A stretch of 64,000 nt of DNA from Cupriavidus metallidurans CH34 (lineage in GTDB: Bacteria > Pseudomonadota > Gammaproteobacteria > Burkholderiales > Burkholderiaceae). The stretch's first letter is position 1. Every line of letters starts with the position of its first letter. The position numbers and the translations under genes were made by a program. Where the stretch lies: assembly GCF_000196015.1 (NCBI RefSeq), contig NC_007974.2, positions 1,674,001 through 1,738,000 of the forward strand, given 5' to 3'. Under the pieces are notes generated by a model. The model ran no database searches. It had not been told where the DNA came from and saw only the letters and a list, made by a program, of their open reading frames with translations. Of the stretch, positions 26,586 through 37,191 are shown piece after piece.

Positions 26586-27752
26586 ATGGGCGTCCTCAGC
26601 GGTATCCGCGTCATCGAATTCGAAGCCATCGGCCCTGGGCCGTTCGGCGCCATGCTTCTGGCCGACATGGGCGCGGACGTGCTGCGCATCGACCGGCCCG
26701 TGGCCCCCACGGACCTGGGCCCGCAGCGCGGCCCCGGCAAGCGCATCGACGTCACGGGGCGTGGCCGCCGCTCGGTCACCATCGACCTCAAGCAGCCGGA
26801 AGGCCAGCAGGCCGCGCTGGAACTGATCGCCAAGGCCGATGTGGTGATCGAGGGATTCCGCCCCGGCACCATGGAACGCCTTGGGTTGGGCCCCGCCATC
26901 GCGCTGGCGCGCAATCCGCGCCTGATTTACGGCCGCATGACCGGCTGGGGCCAGACCGGTCCGATGGCCGACCGCGCGGGGCACGACCTCAACTACATTG
27001 CGCTGTCGGGCGTGCTGTCGGGGATCGGCCGTGCCGGCGAGGCCCCGGTTCCGCCGCTGAACCTGGTGGGCGATTACGGTGGCGGCGGCATGTTGCTGGC
27101 GCTTGGCGTGGTATCCGCCTTGCTCAACGTGCATCGTGGCGGCAAGGGTCAGGTGGTGGATGCGGCGATGATCGAAGGCGCCGCGCAGCTTGGCGCGGTG
27201 ATCTGGGGCCTGATTGCCTCGGGCAACTGGCGCGAGTCGCGTGGCAGCAACTTGCTGGACGGCGGCACCCCCTGGTACGACAGCTATTGCACCCGGGATG
27301 GCCAGTACATGTCGGTGGGCGCCGTGGAGTCGCGTTTCTACGCTGAACTGATCGAAAAGCTTGGCCTGGCCGGCGAGACCCTGCCCGGCCAGCACGACCG
27401 CGCCGGCTGGCCCACCCTGCGCCGCCGCTTCACTGAAGTATTCCTGACCCGTACGCGCGATGAGTGGTGCGCGATCTTCGACGGCAGCGATGCCTGCGTG
27501 GCGCCGGTGCTGACCTTTTCCGAAGCGCCGGACCATCCGCAGCACCGCGCGCGCGGCAGCTTCATCGAAGTGGACGGCGTGGTGCAACCCGGCCCAGCGC
27601 CGCGCTTTCTCGGCACCCCGTCCGAAGTCCGCCACGCAGCCCCGGCACGTGGCCAGCATGGCGGCGCCGCGCTGCGCGAATGGGGATTCGACGACGCCGC
27701 AATTGCCAAACTGCGCGCGCAGGGCCTCGGCTTTGTCGAGGCGCAGCCATGA
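26586..27752 (+). CDS. Class III CoA enzyme, alpha-methylacyl-CoA racemase-like
   Basis: A 388-residue CaiB/BaiF-superfamily protein whose N-terminus (LSGIRVIEFEAIGPGPFGAM, then LLADMGADVLRIDRP) is that of alpha-methylacyl-CoA racemase. The catalytic pair of that enzyme is conserved: His133 in AGHDLNYIALSGVL and Asp163 in GDYGGGGM. So it probably epimerises 2-methyl-branched acyl-CoAs so that a stereospecific acyl-CoA dehydrogenase can act; CoA transfer remains possible. GGGAGA precedes ATG 26586; the frame extends to 26532 without a ribosome site. It overlaps the thioesterase gene by 4 bp. Confidence 0.85.
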   Translation: MGVLSGIRVIEFEAIGPGPFGAMLLADMGADVLRIDRPVAPTDLGPQRGPGKRIDVTGRGRRSVTIDLKQPEGQQAALELIAKADVVIEGFRPGTMERLGLGPAIALARNPRLIYGRMTGWGQTGPMADRAGHDLNYIALSGVLSGIGRAGEAPVPPLNLVGDYGGGGMLLALGVVSALLNVHRGGKGQVVDAAMIEGAAQLGAVIWGLIASGNWRESRGSNLLDGGTPWYDSYCTRDGQYMSVGAVESRFYAELIEKLGLAGETLPGQHDRAGWPTLRRRFTEVFLTRTRDEWCAIFDGSDACVAPVLTFSEAPDHPQHRARGSFIEVDGVVQPGPAPRFLGTPSEVRHAAPARGQHGGAALREWGFDDAAIAKLRAQGLGFVEAQP

Positions 27753-28180
27753 GCGCGCCGATGCTGGTCCTGCTGCCGGCCACCTCGGACACGCCGCACG
27801 GCTTCAGGCGCGTGCGGTCCAGCCCGGGCTTTATGACGACCTGCGGCGAGTTCTATGTCCACGAGAGCGAGCCAATCCTGGCCACGCGCATCACGACTGC
27901 CCACCTGAACGCGCAGGACATCGTCCACGGCGGCTTTCTGGCCACGCTCGCCGATTCTGCGTACGGCGTGGTCCTGCGGCGCACCAACCCCGAACTGATC
28001 CCCCGCACGGCGCAACTGAGCGTCAGCTACCTTGGCGCCGTGTGCGAGGGCGACTTCGTGGAGGCACGGGTCACGCTGCACAAGATCGGCAAGCGGCTCG
28101 TGAATGGCAGTTGCGATGTGTATGTGGGGGACCGGATGGTGCTGCAGACGACAGCGGTGTTCTCGGTGGTCGCTGCTTAG
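27749..28180 (+). CDS. PaaI-type hotdog thioesterase
   Basis: A 143-residue single-hotdog acyl-CoA thioesterase. The PaaI motif is clear: AQDIVHGGFLATLADSAYGVVL, with His-Gly-Gly and the Asp in the long helix, then TAQLSVSYLGAVCEGDFVEA. It starts inside the stop of the racemase-like gene (ATGA overlap), so the two are translationally coupled. It may release CoA from dead-end acyl-CoAs in the pathway. It converges on the LuxR-type regulator gene. Confidence 0.9.
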   Translation: MSAPMLVLLPATSDTPHGFRRVRSSPGFMTTCGEFYVHESEPILATRITTAHLNAQDIVHGGFLATLADSAYGVVLRRTNPELIPRTAQLSVSYLGAVCEGDFVEARVTLHKIGKRLVNGSCDVYVGDRMVLQTTAVFSVVAA

Positions 28181-28231
28181 TCCAACCCGGTCTGGTCCGG
28201 TCTGGACCTGGCCGTCACCGGCCTTCCATCT

Positions 28232-30814
28232 TCAGGCGGTACCCGTGCGCAGCGCCCGGTTGCGCACGGCCAGTATGACTTCGTAGCGCGTGGAAACGCC
28301 CAGCTTGGCGTAGATCTGGCGCAGGTTCCACTTGACCGTATCGACACTCAGGTTCAATACCAGCGCGATGCGCTTGTTCGACATCGACTGCTCGAGCAGC
28401 GCGACGATATCGCGCTCGCGCGGGGTCAGATGCTCCGGCTCGCCGTCACGCCTGCGCCGCCGAATCATCGGCAGGCACGTGGCGGGCTGCTGGAGCTGAT
28501 CCTTCGCGGCGCGCACCCGGCCCAGCCAGTTGTCGCGCACCGCGTCGCCCGATGGCTGCACACAGTCGAGCAGCGCCGGAATGCCCGGCTCATCGCGCAA
28601 CATGCGCAACAGGCCAAGCCGCAGCCCCGCGGCCAGTGCCGATTCAAGATGGCGCACCACGAGTTGTGGCCGGTCCAGGGCGGCATTCACACGCGCGAAC
28701 AGTAGATCGATCAGGACCAGCGCGCCGGCGTTGTCGGAGCGGACCGGCTCCAGCGCGGCCAGCGCCCCAACCGGGTTGCCGGCACTCAGCGCCACGCGCA
28801 CGCGCGACAACGCCGCGATCGTGCCGACCTCCCGGGCGCGCATGTCCGATGCATCCAACGTGGCGGCCAGCGCGTCGAGTTCGTCCTGCAGCAGGCCAGC
28901 ATGCCGCAAGTCCCCGGCTTGAATGGCGAACACCACCCGCTGCGCCAGCAGACGTAACTGCACCCGCATCAGCCCCCGCCCCGCCGCGTGGGCCTGCGCC
29001 TCGGCCAGCGTCGCGCGAGCGCCATGCTGGTCGCCGGCCAGCCATTGCAGCCGTGCCTGGCACAGCGTGGCCACGATCATCACGTCCGGCGAGGAGTGAT
29101 GGGCCAGGTCGAGCCAGCAGGCCATCATCTCGGCAGCTTCCTCGGCGCGGTCCTGTTCGAGCAGGGCGGCCGCTACCGGCACCGCGCATACGCAAGCGCT
29201 CACCGAACGTCTGCCATGAATCTGCTGCGCCATGCGTGCCGCCGGCATCCCGATAGCCTGAGCCCTGCGCGCATCCCCGCGCAGCAGCATGGTCAACGCG
29301 GCCGCGCCATGCGCCATCGCCACCAGTTCATCATGAGGCGCCGCTTCCAGCCTTGGCACCGGCGGAAACTCGGGCCGATGCAGCATGGCCCCGCATCGCA
29401 CCGCCAGCGCGGCGCGAATGTGCTCCAGCGACGGATGCGGCAGTGCATGGCCGCCGAGCCGGGCCAGCCAGACATCCATGGTGGCAGGGTCATCTTTCTG
29501 GAACGCGATACTCGCGCGGACCAGCGCGACTTGCGGGGCAACATCGTCGCACCCGGCGACCATGGCCAACCAGCGCTCCGCCTCGCCCAGACGTGCCGCA
29601 ACGGTGCAAGCCCAGGCCGCGGCCAGCCACAGGGCGGGCTCGTCGACCACATGTTTGACGCCAGCCTGATCGATCCAGTCCGGTAACGCGCGAAGCTGAC
29701 TCAGCGCCGGCATCGCCGGCATGGCTTCGCGCACGACGTGCGCCACGAGCCCGCCATCGTCGGCACGCATGGCGTGGTCCAGCGCCTCACCGCTGCTACC
29801 GACCCGCAGCCACGCGGCGACGGCTCGCCGGTGCAGCGCCAGCCGGTCTGCACCGGCAAGCGGCATCGACCGCCGCAGCCAGTCGGCAAACAGCGGATGG
29901 AGCGTATGCCAGCCCGCGTGCGCCCGGGCTGGGCCGATGAAGATCCCCTGCCCGACCAGACTCCGCGCGCATTCGGCGGCGCGAGGCACACCCGTGACCT
30001 CGGCGGCGAGTTCCGGCGTCCAGCGGTCGAGCCATGCGAGCCAGCGCAACAACCGCGCCTGTCCCACGCTCAGCCCTGGCGCCACCACTTCGGACCAGTA
30101 CGCGTCGAGCGCCGCGCGCGAATCGTCGGGCGCGCGCCCCCCAGCCAGCATTCGCACGCCCGCCGGCCAGCCGCGGGTAGCCTCCATCAACCGCACGCTC
30201 GCGGCCTGACCCGATTCGGGCGGCAGGCACGCTCGGGTTTCGGCCAGGGTGAAGGCCAGCGATTCGTCGTCGAATTCGACCACCACGCCCTCCGCCCCAA
30301 GCTGCCCAAGACGCAAGGCCGGACGGCAGCGCGTGGCCAGCGCCAGATGCAGGCGCGGCAGGCGCGCGTCGATCAAGGCCTGCAACACGGCCCATGCGCC
30401 GGTGTCGCGCAAGTACTCCGCGCCATCGAGCATCAGATAGAGTTCATCGGGCACCGCGGCCAGCGCCGCGATCAGGGCTTCGGTCGGGTCGTGCCGGGAT
30501 GATGGCGACACGTCGCCCTGTACTACGCTGGCCACGCTGGCCGCGATGGCTGCGCAAAACCGCGTCGGCGCGTCAAGTTCCGGGCCGAGCGAGAGCCAGC
30601 CCACGCGCGCGCGCGCCCCCACGAGTTGCTGGCGCCACTGCGCCAACAGCGTGGTCTTGCCGTACCCCGGGCTGGCAGCCAGCACCACCAGCGCCGCATG
30701 GCGCGCCTCATGCAGCCGCGCCAGCAGCGCGTCGCGCATGGCGATGCCGCCGCCCAGCCTGGGCGGCATGAGCTTGTGGGAAGGCACACTGCAATCCATG
30801 GACATCGGCTCCAT
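28232..30814 (-). CDS. MalT/AlkS-type (LAL) LuxR-family regulator 1
   Basis: An 860-residue ATP-dependent transcription activator of the LAL class. It starts with a P-loop NTPase domain (Walker A ASPGYGKTTLLAQW near residue 45, Walker B-like ELYLMLDGAEYL), continues with a winged helix and a long helical repeat region that binds the inducer, and ends with a LuxR helix-turn-helix (LTPRERDIVALLEQSMSNKR, then SVDTVKWNLRQIYAKLGV). MalT senses maltotriose and AlkS alkanes; this one probably senses the substrate of the surrounding pathway. It is divergent from a second LAL regulator with a 17-bp palindrome between them. Start uncertain: several Met codons in the first 30 residues. Confidence 0.9.
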   Translation of the reverse strand: MEPMSMDCSVPSHKLMPPRLGGGIAMRDALLARLHEARHAALVVLAASPGYGKTTLLAQWRQQLVGARARVGWLSLGPELDAPTRFCAAIAASVASVVQGDVSPSSRHDPTEALIAALAAVPDELYLMLDGAEYLRDTGAWAVLQALIDARLPRLHLALATRCRPALRLGQLGAEGVVVEFDDESLAFTLAETRACLPPESGQAASVRLMEATRGWPAGVRMLAGGRAPDDSRAALDAYWSEVVAPGLSVGQARLLRWLAWLDRWTPELAAEVTGVPRAAECARSLVGQGIFIGPARAHAGWHTLHPLFADWLRRSMPLAGADRLALHRRAVAAWLRVGSSGEALDHAMRADDGGLVAHVVREAMPAMPALSQLRALPDWIDQAGVKHVVDEPALWLAAAWACTVAARLGEAERWLAMVAGCDDVAPQVALVRASIAFQKDDPATMDVWLARLGGHALPHPSLEHIRAALAVRCGAMLHRPEFPPVPRLEAAPHDELVAMAHGAAALTMLLRGDARRAQAIGMPAARMAQQIHGRRSVSACVCAVPVAAALLEQDRAEEAAEMMACWLDLAHHSSPDVMIVATLCQARLQWLAGDQHGARATLAEAQAHAAGRGLMRVQLRLLAQRVVFAIQAGDLRHAGLLQDELDALAATLDASDMRAREVGTIAALSRVRVALSAGNPVGALAALEPVRSDNAGALVLIDLLFARVNAALDRPQLVVRHLESALAAGLRLGLLRMLRDEPGIPALLDCVQPSGDAVRDNWLGRVRAAKDQLQQPATCLPMIRRRRRDGEPEHLTPRERDIVALLEQSMSNKRIALVLNLSVDTVKWNLRQIYAKLGVSTRYEVILAVRNRALRTGTA

Positions 30815-30906
30815 ACCTGCCGGCCGGCACTCTCAGACCGCTCGCAGACCGTATGGCCAGCAGGATATGCCTGTGCGCGCGCGTTGCGGCCGACAGCCTC
30901 CCTGGC

Positions 30907-30923
30907 CCACCTGAAGCGGGTGG
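30907..30923. promoter_or_regulatory. Candidate LAL-regulator site between the divergent regulators
   Basis: CCACCTGAAGCGGGTGG, with CCACC/GGTGG arms, flanked by one more C/G pair. It shares 14 of 17 bases with the copy at 33928. Placed between the two regulator genes it could control either or both. Confidence 0.65.
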
Positions 30924-31049
30924 GAACCGCGCAAAGCGCACGGTCGTGCGCTTTTGCTCCTCCCGCGCCACCGGGGCGGCGAGTAGAATCGCTTGGCATC
31001 GGGCCCTTGCCCCTCCTGCGCGCCGCTGCATCCGGCGCTGGTCAAACCC

Positions 31050-33893
31050 ATGTCCCAGCCTTTTTCCGCGCCGGCTGAATCCGCATCGATCGACGTCTTC
31101 GCGGATATCTCCCCCGACGTTTCTCCTGACGTTTCTCCCGACGTTTCGCCGCTATCGGCGGCGCGTGCGCATCCGCGCGGCACCGCGCGTGTGGTGGCAC
31201 GCGAACGGCTGCTGGCCCAGCTCACCGAGGCTCGCCGCCGCCGCTGCATCGTGATCCAGGGGCCCGCCGGTTTCGGCAAGACGGCCGTGCTGGTGGCCTG
31301 GCGACTAGACCTCCGCGCCCTGGGCTTTGACATGGCCTGGGTGACGCTGGCCGACGACGACAACGAGATGACCCACTGGCTCGACCATGTGCTGTCGAGC
31401 CTGGCGCAGGTCAGCCCCGCCATCACGCGCGAGGCCGCCCTGCTCGGCGGCCTGGGCGACCTGGAAAGCGAGGCGATCGAGCGCACCGTGATCGCGCTGG
31501 TGGGCGGCATCGCGGCGTGCCCGCGCGAGATCGTGCTGGTGATCGACGAACTGCACCGCCTGACCAATCCTCGCGTGCTGGAAGCCATGCAATGGCTGCT
31601 GGACTACGCGCCGCCTAACCTGCATGTGGTGCTGGCCTCGCGCAGCCAGGTGCCGCTCTCGCTGGGACGCCTGCGCGACCAGGACCTCGTGCTTGAACTC
31701 GACCAGCGCGACCTGCGGCTGACCGCCGATGAATCGCGGCGCTTCCTGGCCACGCAGCTGACCGGGATCGACGCGCGCGATGCGCGGGTACTACACGAGC
31801 TGACCGACGGATGGGTAGCCGGCCTGCAACTGTTCGCCACGCACTGGAAACGCAAGAAGCAGGACGCCAACAGCCTGTCGTTCGCCAACGATTTCGTGCG
31901 CGCCAATGTGCTGAATGCGGGCGCCTTCTCGGCCTATTTCGAACGCGAGGTGCTGTCACGCCTGGCCCCGGACGAAGCCGAGTTGCTGGTGCACGCGGCC
32001 GCCTGCGAGCGCTTCTGCGCATCGCTTTGTGTCGCCCTGACTGGAGGACGCGCCGATTCGGAACCCGTGGTGTCGGCGCTGCTGGCGCGGCTCGACAACG
32101 AGAACCTGTTTATCGAACCAGTACAGGGGCCCGACCGGGCACCGTGGTACCGGCTGCATCCGCTCCTGCGCGAAACACTGGCGGAGCGGTTCCGCCAGCG
32201 CAGCGAATCGGTGCGGCATCAAGTCCATATGGCGGCCTGGCAGTGGTTCCGTGATCACCGGTTGCTCGTCGAAGCGGTCAGGCACGCGGTGCTGGCCGGC
32301 GAATCCGGTACCGCTGCGGATCTGGTCGAACGCTACTCATCGACCCTGATCGGACGTGGCGAGGTGCGCAAGGTGGCGGGCCTGCTGCACCAGCTTCCCA
32401 AACCAGAGGTCCGTGCCCGGCTGGCGTTGCGCCTGCTCACGGTGCAGATGCAACTCTATGCGCACGAAGTTGATGCTGCGCGGGCCGACCTCGACGCGCT
32501 CGACGGCGAACTGCCAGCCGAAGGGGAGCTGCGCCAGCGCCTCAGGCAACTCCAGACGATGTGGATGGTGCTGACCGACAACGCCGAGGGCGCGCAGCGG
32601 CTACAGCCGTTGCTCGAATCGATGCCGGACGACATCGGCGGCTTGATGGTTGGCGCGCGCAACAACCTGTTGACGTGGCTCTACATGCATCAGGGCAACT
32701 ACGAGCGCGCCCGCGCCATCCAGTCGGAAAACGCGCCATTGATCGTCGAGGGCGCGCCGCTGCTCGGCAGCGCGGCCGGCATGCTCAACGGCCGATGCAT
32801 GGCCGCCTTCAGCTACGCGATAGAAGGCAAGATCACGCAGGTGGAGCGCATTTGCCGTGACGTGATACGAGAAAGCGAACAGGCCGGCGCATTCGGGACT
32901 GAGCCCGAGTACTTTGCGGCAGCCATGCTTGGCGAGGTGCTCTACGAGCAGAACCAGATCGAAGCCGCGCTGGCCATGCTGGAGCCCCGTGTGGACGTGC
33001 TGGAGCGGATCTCGATTCCCGATTCGGTATTGCGCGTCTTCATGACGCTGGCGAACTGCCATGCCGCTCGTGGTCACCATCTGGATGCCTTTGCCTACCT
33101 CGAACGGCTGGAAGAACATGCCACGCGACGCAGGCTCGATCGTTTGCTTGCGCACAGCCTCGCCGGCCAGGTCCGGTTGCATCGGCGAGCCGGCGACCCT
33201 GCCGCGGCGGATGCCTGCCTGGCGCGGCTCGAGGCCATCGCCGAACGCCACCGCGACGCGGGCCCTGGCACCATGGACGAGATCCTTCTGGTGGCACGCC
33301 GCGCGCGCGTCAAGGGATACCTGGACGACGGTGATCCCGCGAAGGCGGCCGCCGCCGTCGGCCCGCTGATCGACCAGTGTCAACGACGCGGATGGCAACG
33401 CCATCTCGCGCAGATGCAGTGGATGGCAGCGCTGGCCGATCATCGACTCGGCAACGATGCGTCCGCGCGCGAGCGCGTGCTGGCTGCATTGCGCGCGGGC
33501 CACCGGCTTGGCCTGGTGCGCAGCCTGCTCGACGTTGACCCGGGCGCGCTCGACGAGATTGCCGCACTGGCGCAACAGCCCGGCGAAGCGCCCGATCCGC
33601 TGCTCGCGTTCTACATCAGCCGCCTGCGCGCGACCGGTGCCACCAACCCGATGACATCAGCCCGCGCTGCGGCACCGGCCACGCTGCGCACCCTGGCGGA
33701 GCCACTGAGCGAACGCGAAGCCGATGTGGTGGAGTTGCTCGGACAAGCGCTGCCCAACAAGAAGATCGCCCGCACGCTCGGCCTATCGCCCGAGACCGTG
33801 AAGTGGCACCTCCGCAACATCTTCCGCAAGCTTGGCGTGACATCGCGCGACGAAGCCGTCGCGCGTGTGCGCGACCTTTCCCGCCCGAGCTGA
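31050..33893 (+). CDS. MalT/AlkS-type (LAL) LuxR-family regulator 2
   Basis: A 947-residue LAL regulator. A low-complexity N-terminus with D-V-S-P repeats precedes the NTPase domain (Walker [17 protein letters not shown], Walker [13 protein letters not shown]), then helical repeats and the C-terminal LuxR helix-turn-helix ([20 protein letters not shown], then [18 protein letters not shown]). It lies directly upstream of, and reads toward, the beta-oxidation operon, so it is the best candidate activator of it. ATG 31050 is taken as start, but the frame is open to a TTG at 30993 and neither has a strong ribosome site. The two regulators are clearly paralogous but diverged. Confidence 0.9.
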   Translation: MSQPFSAPAESASIDVFADISPDVSPDVSPDVSPLSAARAHPRGTARVVARERLLAQLTEARRRRCIVIQGPAGFGKTAVLVAWRLDLRALGFDMAWVTLADDDNEMTHWLDHVLSSLAQVSPAITREAALLGGLGDLESEAIERTVIALVGGIAACPREIVLVIDELHRLTNPRVLEAMQWLLDYAPPNLHVVLASRSQVPLSLGRLRDQDLVLELDQRDLRLTADESRRFLATQLTGIDARDARVLHELTDGWVAGLQLFATHWKRKKQDANSLSFANDFVRANVLNAGAFSAYFEREVLSRLAPDEAELLVHAAACERFCASLCVALTGGRADSEPVVSALLARLDNENLFIEPVQGPDRAPWYRLHPLLRETLAERFRQRSESVRHQVHMAAWQWFRDHRLLVEAVRHAVLAGESGTAADLVERYSSTLIGRGEVRKVAGLLHQLPKPEVRARLALRLLTVQMQLYAHEVDAARADLDALDGELPAEGELRQRLRQLQTMWMVLTDNAEGAQRLQPLLESMPDDIGGLMVGARNNLLTWLYMHQGNYERARAIQSENAPLIVEGAPLLGSAAGMLNGRCMAAFSYAIEGKITQVERICRDVIRESEQAGAFGTEPEYFAAAMLGEVLYEQNQIEAALAMLEPRVDVLERISIPDSVLRVFMTLANCHAARGHHLDAFAYLERLEEHATRRRLDRLLAHSLAGQVRLHRRAGDPAAADACLARLEAIAERHRDAGPGTMDEILLVARRARVKGYLDDGDPAKAAAAVGPLIDQCQRRGWQRHLAQMQWMAALADHRLGNDASARERVLAALRAGHRLGLVRSLLDVDPGALDEIAALAQQPGEAPDPLLAFYISRLRATGATNPMTSARAAAPATLRTLAEPLSEREADVVELLGQALPNKKIARTLGLSPETVKWHLRNIFRKLGVTSRDEAVARVRDLSRPS
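31113..31148 (+). repeat. 12-bp in-frame tandem repeat coding for D-V-S-P
   Basis: Three 12-bp units (CCCGACGTTTCT and one- or two-base variants) inside the start of regulator 2. The period is a multiple of 3, so copy changes only lengthen or shorten a PDVS linker. Confidence 0.9.
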
Positions 33894-33927
33894 CCCGGGC
33901 ACTCCTTCCCTCGCGAAAGCGACCGCG

Positions 33928-33944
33928 CCACCTGACATGGGTGG
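33928..33944 (+). promoter_or_regulatory. Candidate activator site of the beta-oxidation operon
   Basis: CCACCTGACATGGGTGG, a 17-bp imperfect palindrome. The hexamer GTAACT (33968-33973) begins 24 nt downstream and the first gene starts at 34067, leaving about 90 nt of leader. Confidence 0.7.
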
Positions 33945-34066
33945 TAGTGGCCGCCCCCTCCCCGGGCGTAACTTAGCGTCATTCGATCGCACGTCCGATC
34001 CCGCGGGATCGGCAGGCGACAAACGCCCTGCGGCACCATGTGCCGCTGACCGAGGAGACGCGTTCC

Positions 34067-35962
34067 ATGACCGCAACGTCCGCTGCCCGCAGCGACACCG
34101 CGCCCAAGTTCCGGCCAACGGTATTCCCGCCGCGCACCACGCTCGTCGAGCAGCGTGCCGACGGCACCATCGTCCTGCGCTGCGCCAACCCGCCGGCCGA
34201 CCCCGCCCAGCTCGGACTCGGCGAGTTTGCCGCCCACTGGGCGGTTCAACGCGGCGATACCTGCGCGTTCGCCGAACGCGAATCGACCAGTCCGGACGCC
34301 GCATGGCGGATGATCACCTGGGCCGAGATGTGGCAACAAATCCAGTCCGTCGGCGCCGCCCTGCTGGAGATGGGCCTGGGCGCTGACTGTCCGCTGATGA
34401 TCCTCTCTGGCAACTCGATCGAACACGCCATACTAGTGCTGGCAGCCGAGCACGTCGGCGTGCCCACGGCGCCGGTCTCGCCCGCTTATTCGCTGGTGAG
34501 CAAGGATTTCGCGCGACTCCGCGACGTAGTGAGCCTGGTGCCGCCGGGTGCGATCTTCGTGCAGGATGCCGCCGCCTTCGCCCGCGCGCTCGACGTCATC
34601 GGCAAGCCCGATGTGCCCGTCATCGCGGTGCGCGGCGCGCGCAAAGGCCACCACGACTGGGCCTCGCTGGTCGCCACCACCGTGACGCCGGCACGCCGCG
34701 CGGCAGTGCAGGCCGCGCACGATGCCATCCACGAAGACGACCTGGGCCGCGTGCTGTTCACATCCGGCTCCACCGGTGTGCCCAAGGGCGTGGCACTGTC
34801 GCACGGCAACCTCCGCGCCGTGGCTGCTTACTACCTGGAGAGCTTTCGGCCGCTGCTGGAACGCCCATCCCGCTACCTCGACTGGCTGCCATGGCACCAC
34901 GGCCTGGGTGGCGTGCTGAACATGACGCGCGTGGCCACGTTGGGCGGCAGCCACTACATCGACGATGGACGCCCGCTGCCGGGTCAGTTCGATCGCACCG
35001 TACGAAATATGCGCGATGTCGCTGCAACCGTGTACACCGCCGTGCCCGCCGCCTGGATGATGCTGGTGACCGAGGCCGAGCGCAATCCGGAAGTCGCACG
35101 CAACCTGTTCTCCGAGGCGGTGAACTTCTCCTACGGTGGCGCCAGCCTGCCGCGCGATGTCTGGGACCGCATCCACGCGCTGTCCGAACGCACCATTGGC
35201 GAGCGCGTGGCGTTCTGCTCGGGCCTCGCTTGCACCGAGTCGAGCGGCGTGGGCCTCTACTGCACGTGGCCAAGCGAGACCACTGGGAACATCGGCGTGC
35301 CCGCGCCCGGCGTCTCCGCGAAGCTCATCCCGCTCGAAGGCGGTGATGGCCGCTACGAGATCCGCATCAAGGGCCCCAGCGTATTCAAGGGCTACGTACA
35401 GCGCCCCGACCTCACTGCCGCCGCATTCGATGAAGAGGGCTTCTTCAAGATGGGAGACGCGGTGCGTCTGCAGGACCCCTCCGATCCTGCACGCGGCCTG
35501 TCGTTCGCCGGCCGCGTGGCCGAGGACTTCAAACTCACCAACGGCACCTGGGTCCGTACCGGCGCGGTGCGCCTTACGCTGGTCGAACAATGCGCGCCGC
35601 TGCTCAACGATGCAGTGATCTGCGGCCACGACCACGACTACCTGGCGGCGCTGGCCTGGCCCAACGTCGCAGCCTGCCGGAGTCTTGCGCCCGAACTGTC
35701 GGAGCTCGACGCCGAGGCGCTGGTCCGGCACCCCATCGTCGTCGAAGCCATTCGCACTCGGCTACACGCGCCGGCGAGCGGCAAGGGCGCCAGTCTGTCC
35801 GTGCGTCGCGTGATGCTGATGGCGGAACCGCCGTCGATGGACGCGAACGAAATCGCCGACAAGGGCTACGTAAATCAGGCCGCCACGCGGGCACGCCGCG
35901 CCCATCTGGTCGAAGCCCTGTTTCATCCCGAACCCGAAAGCCACATTGCCTGCGCGCGATAA
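34067..35962 (+). CDS. Acyl-CoA ligase, feruloyl-CoA-synthetase-like
   Basis: A 631-residue AMP-forming acyl-CoA synthetase of the ANL family. Seen: the P-loop-like motif LFTSGSTGVPKGVALSHGN, a middle part with GLACTESSGVGLY (A5-type region), and DAVRLQDPSDPARGLSFAGRVAEDFKLTNGTWVRTG near the C-terminus. The N-terminus and overall length resemble feruloyl-CoA synthetase, so an aryl or bulky acid is plausible. GAGGAGA precedes ATG 34067. It is the first gene of a six-gene operon covering one complete beta-oxidation turn and would activate the free acid made by the upstream alcohol/aldehyde dehydrogenases. Confidence 0.9.
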   Translation: MTATSAARSDTAPKFRPTVFPPRTTLVEQRADGTIVLRCANPPADPAQLGLGEFAAHWAVQRGDTCAFAERESTSPDAAWRMITWAEMWQQIQSVGAALLEMGLGADCPLMILSGNSIEHAILVLAAEHVGVPTAPVSPAYSLVSKDFARLRDVVSLVPPGAIFVQDAAAFARALDVIGKPDVPVIAVRGARKGHHDWASLVATTVTPARRAAVQAAHDAIHEDDLGRVLFTSGSTGVPKGVALSHGNLRAVAAYYLESFRPLLERPSRYLDWLPWHHGLGGVLNMTRVATLGGSHYIDDGRPLPGQFDRTVRNMRDVAATVYTAVPAAWMMLVTEAERNPEVARNLFSEAVNFSYGGASLPRDVWDRIHALSERTIGERVAFCSGLACTESSGVGLYCTWPSETTGNIGVPAPGVSAKLIPLEGGDGRYEIRIKGPSVFKGYVQRPDLTAAAFDEEGFFKMGDAVRLQDPSDPARGLSFAGRVAEDFKLTNGTWVRTGAVRLTLVEQCAPLLNDAVICGHDHDYLAALAWPNVAACRSLAPELSELDAEALVRHPIVVEAIRTRLHAPASGKGASLSVRRVMLMAEPPSMDANEIADKGYVNQAATRARRAHLVEALFHPEPESHIACAR

Positions 35963-35999
35963 GCCCGCCCGCACGACACCAACTCAAGAGGAGACTGTC

Positions 36000-37139
<1,140 letters not shown>

Positions 37140-37191
37140 ACCCCTATCCCCAAGACAACCCTACAGCCATACACCTGACAGGAGACTCTCC

